Shown one piece after another: positions 61,331 through 64,000 of a stretch of 64,000 bases of DNA. Position 1 is the first letter of the stretch. The number at the start of each line of letters is the position of its first letter. A program made the position numbers and the translations under genes. Below the pieces are notes generated by a model that worked only from the letters and a program-made list of their open reading frames with translations, was not told where the DNA came from and ran no database searches. Origin of the DNA: Bifidobacterium sp. (GTDB lineage: Bacteria; Actinomycetota; Actinomycetes; Actinomycetales; Bifidobacteriaceae); contig NZ_JALCLM010000001.1 in NCBI RefSeq assembly GCF_022647885.1, positions 1,178,001 through 1,242,000 on the forward strand, read 5' to 3'.

Positions 61331-62287
61331 ATGACACCAGTCAAAGGACCGGGATTTCACTTCGATGTGCATACCGATCTTCGTGCTGATCAGAAGGCGG
61401 AGGTACTTATTGAAGCTCTTCCATGGCTTGAAGAGTTTTCAGGGCAGCGTGTGGTTATCAAATACGGTGGTAACGCGATGGTTGATGACCATCTCAAGCG
61501 TTGTTTTGCTGAAGACATGGTGTTTTTGCGACAGGTTGGGCTCCACCCCGTTGTGGTTCATGGCGGTGGGCCACAAATTTCTAGCATGCTCAAGGCCTTA
61601 GGCATCAAATCTGAATTCCGTGGTGGGTTGCGAGTGACTACCCCAGAAGCTATGGATGTGGTTCGCATGGTGCTCACCGGTAAGGTTTCTCGCGAATTGG
61701 TTGGTTTGATTAATGCTCATGGGCCATATGCGGTAGGTCTTTCTGGCGAGGATGGAGCATTGTTCTCAGCCATGCAACGTAGACCAATTATCGAAGGTAA
61801 AGCGACGGATATCGGCTTGGTAGGCGATGTAGTGAGCGTTGATGCATCTGCTGTTGAAGACATTATCAATGCAGGTCGCATTCCTGTGGTCTCATCTGTA
61901 GCTCCGAATGAAGATGATGCAACGCAGGTGTTGAATGTCAATGCAGATTCGGCTGCTGCCGCATTGGCTGCCGCTTTAGGAGCACGCAAATTCCTGATTC
62001 TTACTGATGTGGACGGGTTATATGCTGATTGGCCTGATAAGAATTCGCTGATTGGCCGCATAGGGGTTGAAAATCTTCGCGATATGTTGCCAGATTTGGA
62101 ATCTGGGATGAGGCCAAAGATGGAAGCTTGTGTGCGTGCACTGGATGGGGGAGTCGAGCAGTCTCACATCATTGATGGACGCAAACCCCACTCTCTGCTC
62201 AATGAAATTTTCACGACAGCTGGTATAGGAACGATGGTGGTGCCTGAGGACGGCATCGAAATGAGGAGTTCATATGAAGACGCTTGA
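61331..62287 (+). CDS. argB: Acetylglutamate kinase
   Basis: Second step of arginine synthesis, phosphorylating N-acetylglutamate with ATP; usually the arginine-inhibited step. 318 residues. [10 protein letters not shown] holds the catalytic Lys, VVHGGGPQI binds substrate, [17 protein letters not shown] and [11 protein letters not shown] bind ATP. The roughly 20-residue N-terminal extension before the core is the type seen in hexameric, arginine-sensitive enzymes. 95 bp after argJ; overlaps argD by 14 bases. Confidence 0.97.
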   Translation: MTPVKGPGFHFDVHTDLRADQKAEVLIEALPWLEEFSGQRVVIKYGGNAMVDDHLKRCFAEDMVFLRQVGLHPVVVHGGGPQISSMLKALGIKSEFRGGLRVTTPEAMDVVRMVLTGKVSRELVGLINAHGPYAVGLSGEDGALFSAMQRRPIIEGKATDIGLVGDVVSVDASAVEDIINAGRIPVVSSVAPNEDDATQVLNVNADSAAAALAAALGARKFLILTDVDGLYADWPDKNSLIGRIGVENLRDMLPDLESGMRPKMEACVRALDGGVEQSHIIDGRKPHSLLNEIFTTAGIGTMVVPEDGIEMRSSYEDA

Positions 62288-63563
62288 AACTTTAGGAGCC
62301 GATGATAATCATTGGCTCAGCGAATATCATGATGTCCACATGAATGTTTTCGGTACGCCACTGCGTGTGCTGGATCACGGCTCGGGGAGCCATGTTTGGG
62401 ATGTTGATGGTAATGAATATCTAGATTTTCTTGGCGGTATAGCCGTTAATGCTCTGGGATATGCACACCCCAAGTGGGTTGCTGCAATCACTGAGCAGGC
62501 TGGGAAAATAGCGCATACGAGTAATTACTTTGCAAGTGAACCGCAAATTACCCTCGCTCAGATGCTCATTGAGAAAGCCGGAGCTCCCGAAGGATCTCAC
62601 GTATATTTCGGCAACTCAGGGGCTGAGGGTAATGAGGCAGCCATCAAGTTAGCGAAACTTTATGGCCGCACCATGCATGGAGCTTTGCCTAAAATTGGTG
62701 GTAAAGCTGCAAGAATTGTGGCTTTGACGCACGGATTCCATGGCAGAACGCTCGGTGCATTGAGCGCTACGTGGAAACCTGACATTCGATTGCCGTTTGC
62801 ACCTCTCGTACCAAATATCGAATTTGCTGAGTCTGGCAATATTCAATCCATGGAGGATGCCTTCAGCAGTGCTGGTAAGGGAAGATACGGCAAAGGCCCC
62901 GTAGCTGCTGTAATTATGGAGCTTATTCAGGGTGAAGCTGGCGTCAAAGCTATGGACCCAGAATATGTCAAAAGTGTCAGAGCCTTATGCGATGAGTATG
63001 GTGCGCTCTTGATTTTCGACGAGGTGCAGACCGGCATCGGACGCACTGGTGAATGGTTTGCCTTCCAGCGTGAGGATTTAAGCGGTGGAGTTATCCCAGA
63101 TGCAGTGACCTTTGCCAAAGGTGTCGCTGGAGGTTTCCCCATGGGAGGGTTAATTGCTTTCGGAGAAAAGCTGAGCGCATTATTTACCCCCGGTTCGCAT
63201 GGTTCAACTTTTGCAGGAAATCCTTTAGGTGCAGCTGCAGGAGTGGCTACGCTCACTGCAATTCAGGATGAACATCTCATCGAGAATGCTGAGGCTAGAG
63301 GCCAACAATTACGCAGCGGTATTGATCATTGCGGCAATCCGCTATTCCTGAGTACTAGGGGAAGAGGGTTACTTGATGCAGTGCAACTCTCTCATCCCTG
63401 TGCTCATGCGGCGGTGGATTGGGCATTAGAGCATGGTCTTATCGTGAATGCCGTTGCTCCTGATGCCTTACGTTTCGCACCTCCGCTGGTGGTAAGCGCT
63501 GAGGATGTCGACGCATGTGTAAAGGTATTGTCAGCAATGCCAACAGATTTGAAGAACGATTAG
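62274..63563 (+). CDS. argD: Acetylornithine aminotransferase
   Basis: PLP enzyme converting N-acetylglutamate semialdehyde to N-acetylornithine. 429 residues. Phosphate-binding [31 protein letters not shown] and the PLP lysine in [14 protein letters not shown] are clear. The start overlaps the argB end (GAGGAG lies inside argB), so translation is coupled. argF follows after 66 bp. Confidence 0.97.
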   Translation: MKTLETLGADDNHWLSEYHDVHMNVFGTPLRVLDHGSGSHVWDVDGNEYLDFLGGIAVNALGYAHPKWVAAITEQAGKIAHTSNYFASEPQITLAQMLIEKAGAPEGSHVYFGNSGAEGNEAAIKLAKLYGRTMHGALPKIGGKAARIVALTHGFHGRTLGALSATWKPDIRLPFAPLVPNIEFAESGNIQSMEDAFSSAGKGRYGKGPVAAVIMELIQGEAGVKAMDPEYVKSVRALCDEYGALLIFDEVQTGIGRTGEWFAFQREDLSGGVIPDAVTFAKGVAGGFPMGGLIAFGEKLSALFTPGSHGSTFAGNPLGAAAGVATLTAIQDEHLIENAEARGQQLRSGIDHCGNPLFLSTRGRGLLDAVQLSHPCAHAAVDWALEHGLIVNAVAPDALRFAPPLVVSAEDVDACVKVLSAMPTDLKND

Positions 63564-63629
63564 GCGCCTGCCGATCAGAGCGTAACTAGAAGCTTGCTTG
63601 TAGTTACCGGAGGATGAAGAGGAGAAGAG

Positions 63630-64000
63630 ATGACAGGTCAACTTAGACATATGCTCAGAGACGATGACGTTAGTCATGATGAGCAGCTTGAAATACTGGC
63701 ATTGGGAATGAATTTTCGTGAAAATCGTTCATTTTCGCGTCCTTTTGAGGGCCCACAGGCTGTTGCTGTGCTGTTTGACAAGCCGAGCACACGTACCCGC
63801 TCGAGCTTCTCGGTAGGTGTGGCTGAACTGGGTGGCTATCCCTTAGTTATTGATAAGGGAGGTTCACAGCTCGGTAGAGGTGAGCCTGTAGCAGACACCG
63901 CGAGAGTGCTTACTCGCATGACTTCTGCGATTGTGTGGAGAACTTTTGGGCAAGAGCGTGTGGAAGAGATGGCGCGTTATGCCACTGTTCCTGTGGTTAA
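63630..64000 (+). CDS. argF: Ornithine carbamoyltransferase, 5' part (runs off the window)
   Basis: Converts ornithine and carbamoyl phosphate to citrulline. Only the first 123 or so residues are present, ending at the window edge. The carbamoyl-phosphate loop FDKPSTRTRSSF, then GGYPLVIDKGGSQLGRGEP and DTARVLTRM, identify it. GAGGAG precedes the ATG at 63630. The gene continues the argCJBD order. Confidence 0.95.
   Translation, partial: MTGQLRHMLRDDDVSHDEQLEILALGMNFRENRSFSRPFEGPQAVAVLFDKPSTRTRSSFSVGVAELGGYPLVIDKGGSQLGRGEPVADTARVLTRMTSAIVWRTFGQERVEEMARYATVPVV

Overview
The window reads as a chromosomal segment of a Bifidobacteriaceae actinobacterium with moderate GC, nearly all of it single-copy metabolic genes. 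Lineage evidence is the argCJBDF cluster, the glnA / DUF4191 / lpd / DUF3043 neighbourhood, a polyphosphate glucokinase, ECF transporters whose two ATPases and T subunit are fused in one chain, and a YkoEDC thiamine-type importer. A Fe/Mn superoxide dismutase is unusual for classical gut bifidobacteria and points, as inference, to an oxygen-tolerant lineage such as the bee or bumblebee group (Bombiscardovia-like). No rRNA, tRNA, CRISPR array, prophage or intact insertion sequence was found.

Layout. 0-5.6 kb: clpC (with an apparent one-base frameshift), an MFS exporter and a methyltransferase. 5.7-11.2 kb: a MacB/HrtB-like ABC exporter and a riboflavin ECF importer (RibU plus fused A-A'-T) under an FMN riboswitch. 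11.3-18 kb: a family-2 glycosyltransferase, nitroreductase-like protein, ppgK, an aminotransferase and a large polytopic membrane protein. 18-27.6 kb: a giant TPR protein overlapping ligA, Mrp/ApbC and an ABC-F protein. 27.8-31.8 kb: RarD, an NAD(P)-binding protein and an ABC-2 exporter. 32.1-38.9 kb: a self-contained PTS region (PRD regulator, tandem EIIA, EIIB, EIIC, an allulose-6-phosphate epimerase-like enzyme, HPr, EI). 39.1-45.2 kb: glnA, DUF4191, lpd, DUF3043, M20 peptidase. 45.2-49.2 kb: TPP riboswitch, ykoE, fused ykoDC. 49.3-53 kb: sodA and another MacB-like exporter. 53.2-58.7 kb: SpoU methyltransferase, pheST and a DUF4190-like membrane protein with an apparent ACG start. 58.8-64 kb: argCJBD and the 5' part of argF behind an ARG-box-like operator.

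The most striking unexplained structure is a family of five imperfect palindromes, each 104-106 bp, all beginning GTGTAGGGATTT and ending with its exact complement (2820, 12327, 25643, 27675, 49317). They sit only between genes, four of the five between convergent genes. Their cores differ, yet each remains self-complementary. Two copies are about 95 percent identical in opposite orientation. A 125-bp element at 45223 has the same architecture with different ends. These look like MITE- or REP-like elements, possibly serving as bidirectional terminators or structured RNAs. I cannot name a described family for them.
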